Shown: positions 9,206 to 20,322 of the stretch, piece after piece | How the letters are laid out: the number at the start of each line of letters is the position of its first letter | Position numbering within the stretch: the first letter of the stretch is position 1 | Assembly: GCA_012839345.1 (NCBI GenBank) | Contig: DUNN01000033.1 | Location: 116,878 to 180,877 of the forward strand | DNA length: 64,000 bases | Origin: Clostridiales bacterium | GTDB lineage: Bacteria > Bacillota > Clostridia > Oscillospirales > Acutalibacteraceae | Direction: 5' to 3' | Notes under the pieces: generated by a model | What the model saw: the letters and a program-made list of their open reading frames with translations, nothing else | What the model was told of the DNA's origin: nothing | Databases searched by the model: none | Translations under genes and position numbers: made by a program

Positions 9206-10402
9206 ATGAAAAAGCGTATTTTAGCGGCCGCTCTTGCTGCGGTAATGCTTTCAGTATCCGCAACGGGCTGCTCTCAAAATTCTAATACTGCTTCGGGCAA
9301 TGCTGCTGCCGGAGCTTCGGGCGCGGCATCTGCTGCCTCGGGCGACACCATTAAAATCGGCGGTCTTGCTCCTTTAACCGGAAGTGTATCCGTTTACGGC
9401 ATTGCCACCAATAACGGTATTAAACTGGCGGTGGACGAAGCGAATAAATCAGGCGGTGTACTGGGCCAGCAGATCGAGTATATATCCTATGATGAAAAAG
9501 GCGACGCGACGGAAGCGGTAAACGCCTATAATAAACTGGTACAGAACGATCAGGTCATAGCCCTGGTCGGCGACGTAACTTCTACTCCAACCCTTGCAGT
9601 TGCACAGGCTGCCGCGAAAGATGGCCTTCCGATGATTACTGCAACCGCTACCGCGGCGGGCGTAACAGCAACCGGGGAAAATATTTTCCGTGCCTGCGTA
9701 ATCGACCCGTTCCAGGGTGAACTGATGGCTTCTTACTCTGCAAAGAAGCTGGGCGCCAAGACGGCAGCAATTCTTTACAATATGGCCGACGACTATTCCC
9801 TCGGTGTGGCGGAGGCTTATAAACAAGCAGCCGCATCGGTCGGTATTCACATTGTAGCTGAAGAAAAATACCAGACCAATGACGTTGACTTCAAGAGCCA
9901 GCTTACTTCCATTAAATCCAAAAATCCGGATGTTGTCTTTATTCCGGTATATTATCAGGATGTTGCCTTGATTGCCGTACAGGCGAAACAACTTGGAATT
10001 ACTTCGAAACTGATGGGTGTTGACGGCTGGGATGGTGTCCTTGATAAGATTGACAAGAGCAACGTCAGCGCGTTGGACGGTACATACTACTGCAGCCAGT
10101 ATACGGCGGAAAGTACCGACCAGAAGGTCCAGGACTTTATTAAGAACTACAAAGCAGCTTACAACGCAGAGCCGAACATGTTCGCTGTATTGGGCTACGA
10201 CGCGATGAACATGATGATCGAGTCGATTAAAACGGCCGGTTCCACCGATTCTGACGCGATTATAAAAGCAATGGCCGGCCTGAAGTTCAAAGGGCTGACC
10301 GGTGATATTACTTTTGACTCGGACCGTAATCCTGTGAAAACCTGCGCGATTATCACCATTAAAGATGGTGCTTATAAATTCGTGGAATATTACAACAAAT
10401 AA
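9206..10402 (+). CDS. livJ: Branched-chain amino acid ABC transporter, binding lipoprotein
   Basis: A 398-residue Peripla_BP_6 family protein. The start is ATG 9206, set by AGGGAGG at 9191-9197. An in-frame upstream extension to 9128 lacks a ribosome site and runs through the direct repeats. A lipoprotein signal ends at Cys22 and a Ser/Ala-rich linker follows. The mature part opens with IKIGGLAPLTGSVSVYG and includes NNGIKLAVDEAN and ISYDEKGDATEAVN, typical of Leu/Ile/Val-binding proteins. It captures branched-chain amino acids, or possibly related ligands, for LivHMGF. A weak terminator separates it from livH. Confidence 0.92.
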   Translation: MKKRILAAALAAVMLSVSATGCSQNSNTASGNAAAGASGAASAASGDTIKIGGLAPLTGSVSVYGIATNNGIKLAVDEANKSGGVLGQQIEYISYDEKGDATEAVNAYNKLVQNDQVIALVGDVTSTPTLAVAQAAAKDGLPMITATATAAGVTATGENIFRACVIDPFQGELMASYSAKKLGAKTAAILYNMADDYSLGVAEAYKQAAASVGIHIVAEEKYQTNDVDFKSQLTSIKSKNPDVVFIPVYYQDVALIAVQAKQLGITSKLMGVDGWDGVLDKIDKSNVSALDGTYYCSQYTAESTDQKVQDFIKNYKAAYNAEPNMFAVLGYDAMNMMIESIKTAGSTDSDAIIKAMAGLKFKGLTGDITFDSDRNPVKTCAIITIKDGAYKFVEYYNK

Positions 10403-10439
10403 AAGATAACAGGTTGTAAAACTGAATCTTTTATCCGGG

Positions 10440-10469
10440 AAGAGGGCGAATTTATTTCCCCTCTTTTTT
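10440..10469 (+). terminator. Weak terminator between livJ and livH
   Basis: 7-bp stem (10440-10446 with 10459-10465) followed by six T's. It probably reduces read-through so that livJ is made in excess. Confidence 0.65.
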
Positions 10470-10495
10470 GGATTATGGTGTAGGAAGGTGCGGTA

Positions 10496-11377
10496 ATGGA
10501 TTTTTTGTCTCAAATAATTAACGGCTTGGGCATCGGAAGTATCTATGCTCTGGTTGCGCTTGGGTACAGCATGGTGTACGGCATCGTACAGCTGATTAAC
10601 TTTGCCCATGGCGATATCATTATGGTTGGCGCTTATGTTACCTATGTCGTATTAGTGGTTGCCGGCGCTCCGCTTTGGGTTGCAATACTGGCATCCATTC
10701 TGTTCTGCACGTTTGCCGGCGTTTTAATCGAACGGGTGGCGTACCGCAGACTGCTGAACATGAACGCGCCCCGAATTTCCCTTTTAATTACGGCAATCGG
10801 CGTCAGCATCTTTTTGGAGAATCTTTCCCAGCTTTTATTCACATCCTCCGGAAAATCCATGCCGAACCTGTTCCCGAATCAACTGCTTGGGCTTGGGGAA
10901 GTGCAAATCAGCAGCATTTCGCTGATTAACATCAGCACTTCCGTTATTCTCATGGTTCTGCTCCAGATTTTGGTGAACAAGACGAAGATCGGTAAAGCGA
11001 TGCGGGCAACGTCGGAGGACGCGGATGCGGCGAAGCTAATGGGCATTAACACCAACACGACCATTGCCTTTACGTTTGGAATCGGCTCCGCGCTTGCGGC
11101 GGTCGGTGCGGTTCTGTATTGCAGTGCGTATCCCATGATTACGCCGTACATGGGCGGAATGCTTGGTCTGAAAGCGTTTGTGGCCGCCGTGCTCGGCGGA
11201 ATCGGCAGCATCCCCGGTGCAATGCTTGGGGGCTACCTGATCGGGATAGCAGAAAGCCTGACAAAAGCAGCCGGCGGCTCCCAAATTACGGACGCCGTTG
11301 TGTTCGGAATCCTAATTATAATCCTTCTGTTTAAGCCGGCGGGTCTGCTTGGCAAAAACGTTCAGGAAAAAGTGTAA
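10496..11377 (+). CDS. livH: Branched-chain amino acid ABC transporter, permease LivH
   Basis: A 293-residue permease of the BPD_transp_2 family with about eight helices. It opens with the family-typical pattern QIINGLGIGSIYALVALGYS and MVYGIVQLINFAHGDI. The cytoplasmic coupling region reads GKAMRATSEDADAAKLMGIN. A second family pattern, FVAAVLGGIGSIPGAMLGG, lies near residue 225. It forms the membrane channel with LivM, whose start is 13 bases downstream. Confidence 0.93.
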   Translation: MDFLSQIINGLGIGSIYALVALGYSMVYGIVQLINFAHGDIIMVGAYVTYVVLVVAGAPLWVAILASILFCTFAGVLIERVAYRRLLNMNAPRISLLITAIGVSIFLENLSQLLFTSSGKSMPNLFPNQLLGLGEVQISSISLINISTSVILMVLLQILVNKTKIGKAMRATSEDADAAKLMGINTNTTIAFTFGIGSALAAVGAVLYCSAYPMITPYMGGMLGLKAFVAAVLGGIGSIPGAMLGGYLIGIAESLTKAAGGSQITDAVVFGILIIILLFKPAGLLGKNVQEKV

Positions 11378-11390
11378 GGGGGCGGCAGAG

Positions 11391-12413
11391 ATGTCAAAAT
11401 CAAAAAAAATATCCTATGCAATTACCCTTGTTTTTGTTGTGCTCCTTTACGCGGTGGTGGCTTTGCTCATCAGTCAGGGGACCATTAACCGCTATTACGG
11501 CGGCATTATCACTATGATTTGTATTAATGTGATTCTGACAGTCAGCCTCAACCTGGCAAGTGGCTTCCTTGGCCAGCTGGTTCTGGGTCACGCGGGGTTT
11601 ATGTCCGTTGGAGCTTATACCGCAGCGTTGTTCACGATACATTCCGGGCTTCCGGTTCTGGTTTCGTTCCCGATCGCATTGCTCCTCGCGGGATTGGTGG
11701 CGGCGCTGTTCAGCGTGATTATCGGAATTCCCGCATTGCGGCTCCGGGGCGACTACCTTGCGATTATTACCATGGGATTCGGTGAAATTATCCGCGTGCT
11801 GATTCTGGCTCTGCCATTTACCGGTGGTGCCCGCGGATTAATCGGCATTCCGGCCGTCGCGCCCAGAAAAAGCGGAATCAACGCCAATGTTTTGTTGTTT
11901 TCCTATGTGTTCTTTCTTGCCGTCTTAACGGTTTATATCATTTACTCCTTTATTAAGTCACGTCACGGTCGTGCCGTTATTGCCATCCGAGAGGATGAAA
12001 TCGCAGCGGAAGCGTCGGGTATTAACACAACGTACTACAAGCTTCTTGCATTTATCCTCGCTGCGTTTTTTGCCGGGATTGCAGGAGGTCTGTACGCGCA
12101 CCATGTGGGTGTTTTAAATCCGGCGAAGTTTGACTTCAACTATTCGATTGAAATTCTCGTTATGGTTGTTTTGGGCGGCATGGGTTCCATTACCGGCTCG
12201 GTCATTTCCGCCACGGTACTTACCATTCTGCCGGAGGCGCTGCGCCAGTTTTCGGATTACCGGATGTTAGTGTATTCGATTATTTTGATTATTGTTATGC
12301 TCTTTAAACCGTCCGGCCTGCTCGGGCAAAGAGAGTTGTCGATTAAAAAGCTGGTTCAGCGTATTTTTGATACCGAGAAAAATACCGGCAAAGTAAAAAA
12401 GGAGGAGGGCTAA
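11391..12413 (+). CDS. livM: Branched-chain amino acid ABC transporter, permease LivM
   Basis: A 340-residue BPD_transp_2 permease. The start is ATG 11391, behind a GGGGGCGG stretch just after the livH stop. The same frame is open back to 11349 inside livH, but that part has no ribosome site. Family features are LASGFLGQLVLGHAGFMSVG, RLRGDYLAIITMGFGEIIR and VLGGMGSITGSV. The C-terminal tail is lysine-rich (KNTGKVKKEEG). livG starts four bases after the stop. Confidence 0.92.
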   Translation: MSKSKKISYAITLVFVVLLYAVVALLISQGTINRYYGGIITMICINVILTVSLNLASGFLGQLVLGHAGFMSVGAYTAALFTIHSGLPVLVSFPIALLLAGLVAALFSVIIGIPALRLRGDYLAIITMGFGEIIRVLILALPFTGGARGLIGIPAVAPRKSGINANVLLFSYVFFLAVLTVYIIYSFIKSRHGRAVIAIREDEIAAEASGINTTYYKLLAFILAAFFAGIAGGLYAHHVGVLNPAKFDFNYSIEILVMVVLGGMGSITGSVISATVLTILPEALRQFSDYRMLVYSIILIIVMLFKPSGLLGQRELSIKKLVQRIFDTEKNTGKVKKEEG

Positions 12414-12416
12414 ACC

Positions 12417-13178
12417 GTGTCTGTTCTTGAAACAAGGAACCTGGGTATTTCCTTTGGTGGTCTTCAGGCTTTGCAGGATGTTCACTTCTCCATTAACGAG
12501 GGCGAAATCATCGGATTGATTGGACCGAACGGCGCAGGCAAAACGACCGTGTTCAACCTGCTGACGGATGTTTATATTCCAACCGACGGTGTCATTGAAC
12601 TGGATGGAGAAAATATTGTCGGTCAGAAAACCTATCAGATTACGCAGAACGGAATTGCCCGCACATTCCAGAATATCCGCCTGTTCAAGGATATTTCCGT
12701 CATTGATAACGTAAAAATCGCCATGAACAGCCAAATGAAATATTCCGTTCTTTCCGGTATCTTCCGTTTTCCTGCCTATCGCCGGGAAGAAAAAGAGGTT
12801 TCCAAGCGTGCGCATGAGCTATTGCAGGTGTTCCACCTGGATGAAAACGCGCACGACCTGGCGCGCAACCTGCCTTACGGCCAGCAGCGCAAGCTGGAAA
12901 TTGCGCGGGCACTTGCCACGAATCCGAAGGTTTTGCTGCTGGATGAACCCGCTGCCGGCATGAACCCGACGGAAACCATGGAACTGATGGAAACCATTCG
13001 GTTGATCCGCGACAAGTTCCAGGTTGCCGTGCTCCTGATTGAACACGACATGAATTTCGTCATGGGCATCTGCGAGCATATTGTGGTTTTGGACTATGGG
13101 AAAATCATTGCGGAAGGCAACGCGGAGGAGATCCGCAATAATCCGAAGGTGATTGCCGCGTATTTGGGAGGGGAGTAG
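12417..13178 (+). CDS. livG: Branched-chain amino acid ABC transporter, ATPase LivG
   Basis: A 253-residue ABC ATPase starting at GTG 12417, with GGAGGAGGG at 12401-12409 as ribosome site. Walker A is GPNGAGKTTVFN, the signature region is LPYGQQRKLEIARAL, Walker B is VLLLDEPAAGMN and the H-loop is IEHDMNFVMGI. The insertion after the Q-loop and the C-terminal BCA_ABC_TP_C-like tail (NNPKVIAAYLGGE) are typical of LivG. It works with LivF. A 118-base gap with a small hairpin separates the two genes. Confidence 0.93.
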   Translation: MSVLETRNLGISFGGLQALQDVHFSINEGEIIGLIGPNGAGKTTVFNLLTDVYIPTDGVIELDGENIVGQKTYQITQNGIARTFQNIRLFKDISVIDNVKIAMNSQMKYSVLSGIFRFPAYRREEKEVSKRAHELLQVFHLDENAHDLARNLPYGQQRKLEIARALATNPKVLLLDEPAAGMNPTETMELMETIRLIRDKFQVAVLLIEHDMNFVMGICEHIVVLDYGKIIAEGNAEEIRNNPKVIAAYLGGE

Positions 13179-13200
13179 TTTGAAAAACATCTTTTTCAAA
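13179..13200 (+). other. Small hairpin between livG and livF
   Basis: 9-bp A/T-rich stem (13179-13187 with 13192-13200) and 4-nt loop directly after the livG stop. The rest of the gap to 13296 has no gene. Possibly an mRNA processing or stability element. Confidence 0.4.
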
Positions 13201-13296
13201 CGGGAGGTTATCTCCTTTTCCACCGATGTTCCGGCGAACATTCGGCTATGCCGAGTCGGACAAAACTTTCGAATTGCGGAGAGAGGATGGTTATAA

Positions 13297-14007
<711 letters not shown>

Positions 14008-14033
14008 AAACGGCATACAAAATTTGATAAGAG

Positions 14034-14075
14034 AACCGGGAACCTGTTAAGTCAAACACGGGTTCCCGGTTTTTT
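14034..14075 (+). terminator. Intrinsic terminator of the liv operon
   Basis: 11-bp stem (14034-14044 with 14061-14071) followed by a T-run. Confidence 0.85.
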
Positions 14076-14105
14076 AGAAATCATTTTGATTTTCCACCAG
14101 TCTCG

Positions 14106-14134
14106 TTGACACGCCGTAGAGATTGTTTTATACT
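14106..14134 (+). promoter_or_regulatory. Sigma-A-type promoter for the epimerase gene
   Basis: TTGACA (14106-14111), 17-bp spacer, TATACT (14129-14134). The leader is about 130 nt. Confidence 0.75.
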
Positions 14135-14267
14135 AATTTTTAATGGAAACAGTTGTCGCAGTGGAAAAAGTTTTGCTGTTTTCCATAAACACAGGATGCA
14201 AGGAAAACCGTAAATTGCAGAAACGAGAAATAGACCGAAAAGGCCTGAAAGAGAAGGAGTTTGCAGC

Positions 14268-15152
14268 ATGAAATACACCTTGAAAAACAAGGAACTTACC
14301 GTAATGTTCCATACCCTTGGCGGCGAGTTGGATTCGATCCGGGACAATTCCGGTATGGAATATCTTTGGCAGGGGGACCCGAAAGTATGGCCGGGTCAAG
14401 CACCCGTACTGTTCCCAATCGTCGGCAGCATCCGCGACAAGAAAGCGATTGTCGGCGGGAACAAAACCTGCTGCATGGAGCGCCATGGCGTTGCCCGTAA
14501 AAAGGAATTCGCGTTTGTCGGACAAACGGAAGACACGATTACGTTTTCTCTCCGCGCGGATGAAGAAACCAAAGCACGTTTCCCTTATGATTTTGAGCTT
14601 TTGATCCAGTATAAGTTGGAAGGAAAGAATATTACGGTTCAGTACACCGTAAAGAACCCCAATTCGGAAGTGCTACCGTTCCAGATTGGCGGTCACCCTG
14701 GATTCAACTGCCCGTTGGCGGCGGACGAAAAATTTGAGGATTATCAGGTCGAGTTCGAGTATGAGGAAACCGCGGACTGCCCGACACCGATTCCGTCTTC
14801 CGGTTTGATGGATATTGATAAACGCGTGCGCATGCTTGACCACCAGAAAACGCTTGCCCTGAACCATGACCTGTTCAAGGTGGATGCCCTGATTTTCGAT
14901 CAGCTGAAGTCCCGAAAAGTGGCGCTGCGCAACCCGAAAACCGGCCGTGGCGTACAGCTTAGCTTTGCGGATTTCAAAAATCTTCTAGTATGGTCCAGCA
15001 ATAACAACGGCAATTTTATCTGCCTAGAACCGTGGAACGGATTAACCACCGGATTGGATGAGAGCGATATTTTTGAAGAGAAGCGCGGCATCACGCTGCT
15101 GGCTCCCGGTGCGGAAAAATCGTTCTCTTATACCATTACGATTCTGAACTGA
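14268..15152 (+). CDS. Aldose 1-epimerase family protein (LacX-like)
   Basis: A 294-residue galactose-mutarotase-like beta-sandwich protein that probably interconverts anomers of a sugar or sugar phosphate in the cytoplasm (no signal peptide). Visible features are VLFPIVGSIRDKK, the catalytic-type His in QIGGHPGFNCPL near residue 143, and the C-terminal CLEPWNGLTTGLDE with the expected Glu. This pattern fits the LacX branch better than GalM. It stands alone between its own promoter and a bidirectional terminator, so context gives no substrate. The ribosome site GAGAAGGAG lies at 14251-14259. Confidence 0.82.
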   Translation: MKYTLKNKELTVMFHTLGGELDSIRDNSGMEYLWQGDPKVWPGQAPVLFPIVGSIRDKKAIVGGNKTCCMERHGVARKKEFAFVGQTEDTITFSLRADEETKARFPYDFELLIQYKLEGKNITVQYTVKNPNSEVLPFQIGGHPGFNCPLAADEKFEDYQVEFEYEETADCPTPIPSSGLMDIDKRVRMLDHQKTLALNHDLFKVDALIFDQLKSRKVALRNPKTGRGVQLSFADFKNLLVWSSNNNGNFICLEPWNGLTTGLDESDIFEEKRGITLLAPGAEKSFSYTITILN

Positions 15153-15196
15153 CGGGAACACATTCTGGCGGGGGCGGCCAGCGGGCCGCTTTGCTG

Positions 15197-15246
15197 AAAG
15201 AGGGTGCTGCAAAATGAATGCAAATTCATTTTGCGGCACCCTCTTT
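15197..15246. terminator. Bidirectional terminator between converging genes
   Basis: 23-bp stem with one G-U pair (15197-15219 with 15224-15246), an A-run on one side and a T-run on the other. It serves the epimerase gene (plus) and the SpoIID-domain gene (minus). Confidence 0.9.
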
Positions 15247-15248
15247 TG

Positions 15249-16319
15249 TTATGCTTTCAGGGTAGTCAGCGATGTGTTTGGATAATACCAGGAAAGAATC
15301 TGCTGATAGGTGGAACCCTGGTTGGCCATGTATGCTGCGCCGGCCTGACTCATGCCCACCCCGTGACCGTAGCCTTTTACCAGAAACACAAAGCTGCCGT
15401 TTGAATAGCTGACGGTAAAATTTGCGGAGCGCAGCCCGAACGCTGTACGCGCCGCATTGCCGGTAAGGGAGCTTCCGCCCACTGCCATGGTGGTTACGGA
15501 ACCAGCTCCGGTGCGTTTGATTTCGCCGATCCACTGGGAGGGGTCGCCGTCCAGCTTGGCGCCGGATGCGGCTTTCAGCACCGCAGCCTTAAACTGGTCG
15601 GCTTTTAGTGCCACCGTGGTCTGAAAACCGCCCGCAAAGGCATCCCCGGGGCTTGCAACGGAAATCAGATAAGTACGCTTGCCGCCCCAAATATCTTCAG
15701 AAGCTTCTGTCTGCCCCGAAGAAATGGCAAAGTAGGTTGCGTCGATTAAATCCCCTTCATAGGTTAAAACCTGTCCGAAAACGCTGTCTGCAGCCTGCAC
15801 CAGTTTTTTATAATAGCTGTCAAAGTTGGTTCCCCAGCGGGACTGCATCTGCTCTTTGGTGACGTAAATCTGCCAGTTTTGGGTGTCTGCGGAAAAGTCG
15901 GCACCGTTCAGGGCGGGATTCGGCTTTTTTCTGGCCTTTTCACGCAGCCGGCTGTAATAGGTGTAGGCAGCAACTCCCTGTGCTTTTAGTGCTTCTTCCG
16001 GTGCGGTGGGAGACACTTCAGATGCGATGGCACCGTATAGAAAACTGCGGTCGTCCACGTTCAGCACTTTTCCACTTGTGGTATCCAGAATTTTAAACCC
16101 CGTGTTTGCTGTTTGGCCGGCCTGGCCGGAAGAGCCTCCGGAGGAGGGCGCGGCGCTTTTCTGGGGAGAAGAAGAAGGCGGGGAGCTTTGAGCGGAACTT
16201 GGATTTTTTGTGGATGAAGTTCCGATTCCTTTTCCTGCGCCGGTTCCGCCCATAGCAAGAAACGGCAGGGAAAACATGATCAGGAACAGGAGCACCACCA
16301 GTAAAACTTTGCCTTTCAT
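15249..16319 (-). CDS. SpoIID/LytB-domain protein
   Basis: A 356-residue secreted or membrane-anchored protein. An N-terminal hydrophobic helix (VLLVVLLFLIMFSLPFLAMGG) is followed by a Ser/Pro/Gly-rich linker to about residue 70 and then the SpoIID domain. Family marks are PEEALKAQGVAAYTYYSR near residue 130 and GHGVGMSQAGAAYMANQG near residue 320. SpoIID of Bacillus is a lytic transglycosylase that trims peptidoglycan during engulfment in sporulation. This gene has no spoIIQ or spoIIIA neighbour, so it may be sporulation spoIID or a stand-alone homologue. The ribosome site is AGGTGG, about 8 bases before the ATG. Confidence 0.85.
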   Translation of the reverse strand: MKGKVLLVVLLFLIMFSLPFLAMGGTGAGKGIGTSSTKNPSSAQSSPPSSSPQKSAAPSSGGSSGQAGQTANTGFKILDTTSGKVLNVDDRSFLYGAIASEVSPTAPEEALKAQGVAAYTYYSRLREKARKKPNPALNGADFSADTQNWQIYVTKEQMQSRWGTNFDSYYKKLVQAADSVFGQVLTYEGDLIDATYFAISSGQTEASEDIWGGKRTYLISVASPGDAFAGGFQTTVALKADQFKAAVLKAASGAKLDGDPSQWIGEIKRTGAGSVTTMAVGGSSLTGNAARTAFGLRSANFTVSYSNGSFVFLVKGYGHGVGMSQAGAAYMANQGSTYQQILSWYYPNTSLTTLKA

Positions 16320-16544
16320 ATCTTTTTACCACCTTTTCTTTGTATCGTCAGTTTTGGCAAATGGGAATGGCAGAAACGTCATCCCATAGGACACCATACG
16401 GCATGTAATACATTTTACATAAGTGAGAAACATAATATTCATAATTTCTCTGTTTTTATCGAATTAGCTGTGACTTTAAGAGAAAAAATGAAATATTAAA
16501 CATATTTTATTGCATAAACTTTATATTTGTGGGTATCTGGCTCA
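16320..16544. other. Intergenic region between divergent spoIID-like gene and gltA
   Basis: A+T-rich, with an imperfect palindrome ATGTAATACATTTTACAT near 16400. No gene seen. It must hold the minus-strand promoter of the SpoIID-domain gene, but no sigma-A match was clear. Confidence 0.4.
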
Positions 16545-16573
16545 TTGACTTTACTTTCTTCGTACGATAGAAT
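16545..16573 (+). promoter_or_regulatory. Sigma-A-type promoter for citrate synthase
   Basis: TTGACT (16545-16550), 17-bp spacer, TAGAAT (16568-16573). Confidence 0.75.
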
Positions 16574-16635
16574 AGTAAAGTTAATAGATAGTTTTCAGAA
16601 GATGAAACCGAATCTTGAATGGAAGGTGTGCTGAA

Positions 16636-18006
16636 GTGGCCGACACAGTAATTGAAAATCATCAGTCCGAACTGGAGCTTCTCTGCAACGAATTTCGCGC
16701 GAATAATCAGATTCCGCCGGAAAAGTTCGAGCTTTACCAGGTGAAACGCGGGCTTCGCAATCCGGACGGGACCGGTGTGATGGCGGGCCTGACCCGAATT
16801 TGCAACGTGCACGGATATTTGATTGCGGACGGTGAACGTATTCCGGATGAAGGCAAGCTGACCTACCGCGGCATTGATGTGAAGGACATCGTGGAAGGCT
16901 GCATCGCGGAAAACCGGTTTGGGTATGAGGAAGTCGCCTGGCTTCTCTTGTTCGGAAAGCTGCCAACGAAATCGCAGCTGAACCATTTCTGCACCATCCT
17001 GAACCGTTACCGTGAACTGCCGGAATACTTTGCGGAAGATATGATTATTAAGGCTCCTTCAAAAAATATTATGAATAAGCTTGCACGTTCCGTTCTGGCG
17101 TTGTATTCTTATGATGATAACCCGGATGACGATTCCTTGGAAAACAATATGCGCCAGGCATTTCAGCTGATTGCGCGTCTGCCCACCATTATGACCTATG
17201 CGTATCAGGTAAAGCGCCGCCATTTTGATAAGCAGAGCATGTTTTTCCATCCGCTGGATTCCAGACATTCTACAGCGGAATCCATTCTGAACGCAATTCG
17301 CCCGGACCGCGCCTTTACGGATGAGGAGGCGAAGCTGTTGGACCTGTGCATGATTCTTCATGCCGAGCACGGCGGCGGCAACAACTCTACCTTTACTGCG
17401 CGCGTGCTTTCTTCCACAGGCACGGATATTTATTCTGCTATCGCGGCGGCCATCGGTTCCCTGAAAGGTCCGAAGCACGGCGGCGCGAACCACCGTGTTA
17501 TGACCATGATGAATGATGTGATGGAAAATGTGCATAATTGGGAGGACGAAACGGAGCTGACGAATTATCTGGAAAAGATTGTGCGCGGCGAAGTCGGCGA
17601 CCATTCCGGTCTGATTTACGGTATGGGACACGCGGTTTATACCCTTTCTGACCCACGAGCCGTCATTCTGAAGAGCAAGGCGAGAAAACTGGCCGAAGAA
17701 CGCGGAATGCTGAAAAAGTTTGAACTGTTCGAGCGTGTGGAAAAGCTTGCCCCCAACGCATTTGAAAGGGTTAAGGGCGATACCAAGGTAATTTCCGCCA
17801 ATGTTGACTTCTATTCCGGGCTTGTTTATGAAATGCTTGGAATCCCAAGCGACCTTTATACGCCGATGTTCGCAGTTTCCAGAATTGCGGGTTGGTGCGC
17901 GCACCGCATGGAAGAAATGGAGACGTGCGGCAGGATTATGCGTCCGGCGTACCGTTCTCTTTCCAAAAGCAAACCTTACGTTTTACTGAACGAAAGAGAC
18001 GAATAA
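16636..18006 (+). CDS. gltA: Citrate synthase
   Basis: A 456-residue citrate synthase that joins acetyl-CoA and oxaloacetate. The start is GTG 16636, set by GGAAGGTG at 16621-16628. An in-frame TTG at 16615 has no ribosome site. The protein has an N-terminal extension before GKLTYRGIDVKDIVEG. Catalytic regions are seen: His in LHAEHGGGNNSTFTARV, His in YGMGHAVYTLSDPRA, and Asp in VDFYSGLVYEMLG. The extended length matches the form common in Clostridia. No aconitase or isocitrate dehydrogenase lies beside it, so it may feed glutamate synthesis through a partial TCA branch. The membrane-protein gene 23 bases downstream is probably in the same transcript. Confidence 0.93.
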   Translation: MADTVIENHQSELELLCNEFRANNQIPPEKFELYQVKRGLRNPDGTGVMAGLTRICNVHGYLIADGERIPDEGKLTYRGIDVKDIVEGCIAENRFGYEEVAWLLLFGKLPTKSQLNHFCTILNRYRELPEYFAEDMIIKAPSKNIMNKLARSVLALYSYDDNPDDDSLENNMRQAFQLIARLPTIMTYAYQVKRRHFDKQSMFFHPLDSRHSTAESILNAIRPDRAFTDEEAKLLDLCMILHAEHGGGNNSTFTARVLSSTGTDIYSAIAAAIGSLKGPKHGGANHRVMTMMNDVMENVHNWEDETELTNYLEKIVRGEVGDHSGLIYGMGHAVYTLSDPRAVILKSKARKLAEERGMLKKFELFERVEKLAPNAFERVKGDTKVISANVDFYSGLVYEMLGIPSDLYTPMFAVSRIAGWCAHRMEEMETCGRIMRPAYRSLSKSKPYVLLNERDE

Positions 18007-18029
18007 ATATTGGAGGGAGTATTCGTCCT

Positions 18030-19004
18030 ATGAACAGGAAAAGCGCGTGGATTATTTCCGCCGCGGCTCTAATTGCCTGTCTGCCCATCCGCCTGTACCA
18101 GATTTTTTGCCTGTCCGACCAAGGTACCGGTTTTTACACCGATGGGGGAACATCTACTTGGATTTTGGTTTCGGTTCTTGCTATCGGCGTTATTTTGACT
18201 GTTGTTATGAGCCTGTGTGACCGGGAAGCACCGAAATCTTACTCGCCGATTCGCAGTATTCCGCTTGCCGTGTTCGGCGTTTTGTCCGGAATCGGTTTGG
18301 TTGGGCAATCCTTCATCAGCCTGGCGGCCGATGCTGGGCGGAACCATATCATGTATATGATTCTGTTTGTGTTGGGTATTCTTGCCGGCGTTGTTTTGAT
18401 TTTCTTTGCCTATGATTTTGCCACGGGACAGAACCATTTTGAACGGAATCCACTGCCTTCGCTGTTTCCTACTTTGTGGAGCTGCGCCTGTTTGGTGGCC
18501 CTTTTTCTGGAGTATGTGGCCGTTGTGAATATTGCCGATAATATTTACAATATTATTACTGTGATTTTTCTGCTGCTGTTCTTTTTCGCGCAGGCGAAAC
18601 TCCTTTCTGGGGTGGAGCGTGAAAAAAGCGGCCGCATGGCATATGTATTCGGAATTCCCGCGGCGCTGCTCTGCCTGTTGACCGGAGTTGCGGATACTGC
18701 CGCGCTGGCCGGCACAATCGGCCGCCCGGAAGGGACGTTCCCCACCGGGCTGCATATTGTCACTATCGTTTTTGCAGTTTATATCCTCGTTTTTCTGGCC
18801 GCGTTCCGCCGCGCCGCTGCAAAGGAAAAGGAGGTTCCTGCCAGTCAGCCGGTGATGGACGAACTGGTTCCCCCGGAAGAACCGATGATGATGTCGCAGT
18901 GGAAAAACTGCGTAGACTTGCTGGAAAAGGAATATCACAGTGAAATTCGTTTCCGGGAAAAAACAGAAAGCCCGTTTGCTGCGGCGGAGACAGACGAAAT
19001 TTAA
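18030..19004 (+). CDS. Uncharacterised eight-helix membrane protein
   Basis: A 324-residue protein with no family I recognise. The start is ATG 18030, set by GGAGGGAG at 18012-18019. The open frame reaches back into gltA but without a ribosome site. About eight hydrophobic segments can be counted: near residues 6-27, 46-68, 83-104, 112-134, 150-171, 176-198, 205-228 and 240-262. A charged cytoplasmic-looking tail of about 60 residues follows, with the acidic patch DELVPPEEPMMMSQ. It lies in the citrate synthase transcript and ends just before the GAPDH promoter. No function can be assigned. Confidence 0.75.
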   Translation: MNRKSAWIISAAALIACLPIRLYQIFCLSDQGTGFYTDGGTSTWILVSVLAIGVILTVVMSLCDREAPKSYSPIRSIPLAVFGVLSGIGLVGQSFISLAADAGRNHIMYMILFVLGILAGVVLIFFAYDFATGQNHFERNPLPSLFPTLWSCACLVALFLEYVAVVNIADNIYNIITVIFLLLFFFAQAKLLSGVEREKSGRMAYVFGIPAALLCLLTGVADTAALAGTIGRPEGTFPTGLHIVTIVFAVYILVFLAAFRRAAAKEKEVPASQPVMDELVPPEEPMMMSQWKNCVDLLEKEYHSEIRFREKTESPFAAAETDEI

Positions 19005-19024
19005 ATTGTTAGTTAAAAATGTGA

Positions 19025-20119
<1,095 letters not shown>

Positions 20120-20138
20120 TTTCAGCGTCTGCTGATGA

Positions 20139-20182
20139 AAAAACACCTCTTATTCGACGAAAATCGAATAAGAGGTGTTTTT
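20139..20182. terminator. Bidirectional terminator after gap
   Basis: 19-bp stem (20139-20157 with 20164-20182), 6-nt loop, A-run and T-run at the two ends. It may also stop the converging sdaAA transcript. Confidence 0.9.
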
Positions 20183-20322
20183 GTTTTCGCTTCCTTTATC
20201 CATTGCCGAAAATCCGTGGGGCGGAAAGCAGGCATTCTCTAGCGGCAGACGCTTCCACCGGATATTTTGCCGAAGCCTTTCGGCGCCCCGTCCAAATAAT
20301 TCCGGACGAAAGAAATATTCAG

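Noticed and set aside
16320..16635. Minus-strand open frame opposite the citrate synthase start
   Set aside because: It is the complement of gltA and its promoter, with no family features.
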